In this document: in pieces, positions 63,952-64,000 of the stretch | Layout: each line of letters begins with the position of its first letter | Position numbering within the stretch: the stretch's first letter is position 1 | NCBI RefSeq assembly: GCF_024166365.1 | Contig: NC_064820.1 | Span: 143,488,001-143,552,000 of the forward strand | Reading direction: 5' to 3' | Length of the DNA: 64,000 nucleotides | DNA from: Elephas maximus indicus | Lineage: Eukaryota > Chordata > Mammalia > Proboscidea > Elephantidae | Made by a program: the position numbers and the translations under genes | The notes under the pieces: model-generated | What the model was told of the DNA's origin: nothing | Seen by the model: the letters and a program-made list of their open reading frames with translations, nothing else | Database searches by the model: none

Positions 63952-64000
63952 AATCTGTCTTGGAAAGAAGTGTGGTCAGAATGCTGCTTAGGAGGCAAGG
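61838..64000 (+). mobile_element. Long RTE/BovB-class LINE, continuing past the window end
   Basis: It begins in the endonuclease C-terminal part (ITGDWNAKVGNEEGSVVGKY) and runs to the reverse transcriptase C-terminus. It has no introns or target duplication visible at the left. The 3' end lies beyond the window. Confidence 0.94.

Overview
The window is nuclear DNA from an afrotherian mammal, most likely an elephant or close relative. The main evidence is the repeat content. There are about twenty tRNA-derived SINEs of the AfroSINE type, whose 3' tails match the 3' end of an RTE/BovB-class LINE that is also present in several copies. There are also L1 elements, ERVL proviruses and solo LTRs, MaLR-type LTRs, and older mammalian repeats (MIR, L2, hAT, L1M, MLT1). 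There is no operon structure, CRISPR array, tRNA gene or rRNA gene.

One host gene was found, by reading splice sites rather than long ORFs. It is a complete three-exon, minus-strand coding sequence for ARL14EPL (ADP-ribosylation factor-like 14 effector protein-like). Its exons are at 19174-19079, 16729-16590 and 13818-13596. They splice with correct phases (0, then 2) and GT/AG signals into 459 nt, giving 152 codons plus a stop. An in-frame stop lies just upstream of the ATG. The rest of 1-27.7 kb is intergenic or intronic unique sequence mixed with dispersed repeats.

From 27.7 to 33.9 kb lies a decayed, 5'-truncated ERVL provirus (gag, pro, RT, RNase H, IN and a 3' LTR). It is followed by RTE fragments.

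From 36.7 to 61.2 kb lies a deep nest of transposons. Two RTE LINEs meet head to head at about 40,280. The plus-strand RTE is split by an L1 (40,620-60,680). That L1 is split by an ERVL provirus (43,736-55,962; 5-bp target duplication AAGAG). The provirus is split by a full-length antisense L1 (45,307-54,290), and this L1 holds a further L1 3' end that carries a transduced non-L1 segment with its own poly(A) signal. The provirus also contains a 5'-truncated L1 (17-bp perfect target duplication). The outer L1 also holds a MaLR LTR (duplication ATAGG) that itself contains an AfroSINE. Target duplications support most of these layers, so the relative order of insertion can be read.

From 61.8 kb to the window end is another long RTE copy, with endonuclease and reverse transcriptase blocks interrupted by frame breaks. 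All LINE and ERV reading frames seen here are broken, so ARL14EPL is the only gene judged functional. Repeat family names come from recognition by eye and were not checked against a database; boundaries are approximate unless a target duplication is cited.
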